Positions 63,497-64,000 of a DNA stretch of 64,000 nt are shown here, one piece after another. Numbering within the stretch: position 1 is the stretch's first letter; each line of letters begins with the position of its first letter. The notes beneath the pieces are model-generated. The model searched no databases. It was given only the letters and a program-made list of their open reading frames with translations, and was not told the origin of the DNA. The DNA comes from JAGXLC01 sp964585385 (GTDB taxonomy: Bacteria; Bacteroidota; Bacteroidia; Bacteroidales; UBA12077). The position numbers and the translations under genes were made by a program. The DNA is taken from positions 1 to 64,000 of the forward strand of contig CAZPDP010000016.1 in the NCBI GenBank assembly GCA_964585385.1, in the 5' to 3' direction.

Positions 63497-64000
63497 ATGG
63501 CATTTATTGAATTAGACAGGAAGAAGTTAAGACATAATTATGAATATTTATCCAAATTGTTTGAGGAACATGATATTAAATTTGGAGTGGTATCAAAAGT
63601 CTTATGCGGGAACAAAGAATTTTTAAAAGAACTAATCGATTTAGGAGTCGATCATATTCTTGACTCCAGGATTTATAATCTCAAAGTGGTAAAAAGTATT
63701 GATAAGAATGTGGAGACAGCCTATATCAGGCCACCGGCAAAAAGGAGTATCCCAAGTGTGGTCAGGTATGCTGATATCAGTTTCAATACTGAATTTTACA
63801 CAATGAAACTCCTTTCAGAAGAAGCACAGAAACAAAACAAAGTCCATAAAGTTATTATCATGATTGAACTGGGTGACCTGAGGGAAGGGGTGCTTGGTGA
63901 AGATTTTATTGATTTTTATGGAAAAGTTTTCAAGCTTCCGAATATACAGGTCGTTGGAATCGGAACAAATCTTAATTGCCTTAATGGAGTGATGCCCAGT
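63497..64000 (+). CDS. Ornithine-racemase-like protein, partial at window end
   Basis: At least 168 residues of a PLP-dependent, alanine-racemase N-terminal-fold protein, continuing beyond the window. It starts MAFIELDRKKLRHNYEYL and has KFGVVSKVLCGNKEFLK, whose lysine should hold PLP, then IELGDLREGVL. The spacing and GDLREG block resemble ornithine/lysine racemases rather than alanine racemase. The reading frame is open to the last base. It is in operon with alr. Confidence 0.75.
   Translation, partial: MAFIELDRKKLRHNYEYLSKLFEEHDIKFGVVSKVLCGNKEFLKELIDLGVDHILDSRIYNLKVVKSIDKNVETAYIRPPAKRSIPSVVRYADISFNTEFYTMKLLSEEAQKQNKVHKVIIMIELGDLREGVLGEDFIDFYGKVFKLPNIQVVGIGTNLNCLNGVMPS

Noticed and set aside
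1..64000. CRISPR arrays, prophage genes, rRNA genes
   Set aside because: I saw no regular short repeats with spacers, no phage structural or integrase genes and no rRNA sequence in the window; the long repeats of the first 7 kb have gene-sized spacing.

Overview
The window comes from a Bacteroidota chromosome, probably an anaerobic or facultative member of the Bacteroidales/Marinilabiliales type. The evidence is a SusC/SusD outer-membrane pair, a short group 1 sigma factor of the Bacteroidetes type, promoters matching TTTG-N18-TAnnTTTG, almost no Shine-Dalgarno sequences, and a TatD / type I asparaginase / ExbB-ExbD-ExbD block. The sequence is AT-rich throughout, most of all in the first 7 kb.

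Region 1 (1 to about 7.1 kb) is the most unusual part. Five long imperfect inverted repeats (at 1, 2552, 3481, 4896 and 6287) separate five one-gene or two-gene units, all on the + strand. Each repeat runs from ...AAC at its left end to GTT... at its right end. In the three internal units the bases after the left GTT are nearly complementary to the bases before AAC in the repeat closing the same unit. This is the architecture of integron gene cassettes with attC sites. No integrase gene lies in the window, so it looks like an attC cluster without a local integrase (CALIN), or the inner part of a longer array. Cargo: an FtsX-type ABC permease, a zeta-like kinase with a 52-residue partner, two different Fic proteins with inhibitory helices, and a YefM/YoeB toxin-antitoxin pair. 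The Fic and YefM/YoeB units carry their own operator-like repeats; the YefM/YoeB one has the known TGTACA pair.

Region 2 (7.3-17.5 kb) is ordinary chromosome: a DUF2459 protein, an AGE-family lipoprotein, a fused ResB-CcsA cytochrome c maturation protein, a low-molecular-weight phosphatase-like protein, a VOC protein, an SDR and two stand-alone receivers.

Region 3 (17.6-26.5 kb, then 33.1-33.7 and 39.0-44.9 kb) is a scattered molybdenum/tungsten system. It holds an oxyanion-binding lipoprotein (WtpA type), a three-subunit NAD-linked formate dehydrogenase, a tungsten-type aldehyde oxidoreductase with a Tat-signal ferredoxin and a small membrane protein, MobA, the WtpB permease and WtpC ATPase, and a tight operon of MobB-like, MoeA, compact MoaA, MoaC and a MOSC-MogA fusion. 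A decayed 3' end of fdhD lies just after the aldehyde oxidoreductase gene.

Between these blocks lie a LytTR regulator, a SusC/SusD pair, a TPR lipoprotein, a formylglycine-enzyme-like lipoprotein, a PlsC-like acyltransferase and a bile-acid/sodium symporter homologue.

Region 4 (44.9-50.1 kb) is a four-gene minus-strand operon. A GH13 sugar phosphorylase, a GT81-like synthase, a HAD phosphatase and a GT4 glycosyltransferase suggest synthesis and turnover of the compatible solute glucosylglycerate.

Region 5 (50.2-64 kb) is housekeeping: primary sigma factor, DprA, glutamate dehydrogenase with a good promoter and terminator, TatD, asparaginase, tRNA-Ser(GGA), an ExbB/ExbD energy-transduction operon, a YkgJ-type protein, an EamA transporter, a MarR regulator, an M20 amidohydrolase, alanine racemase, and the start of a second racemase-like gene that runs off the window.
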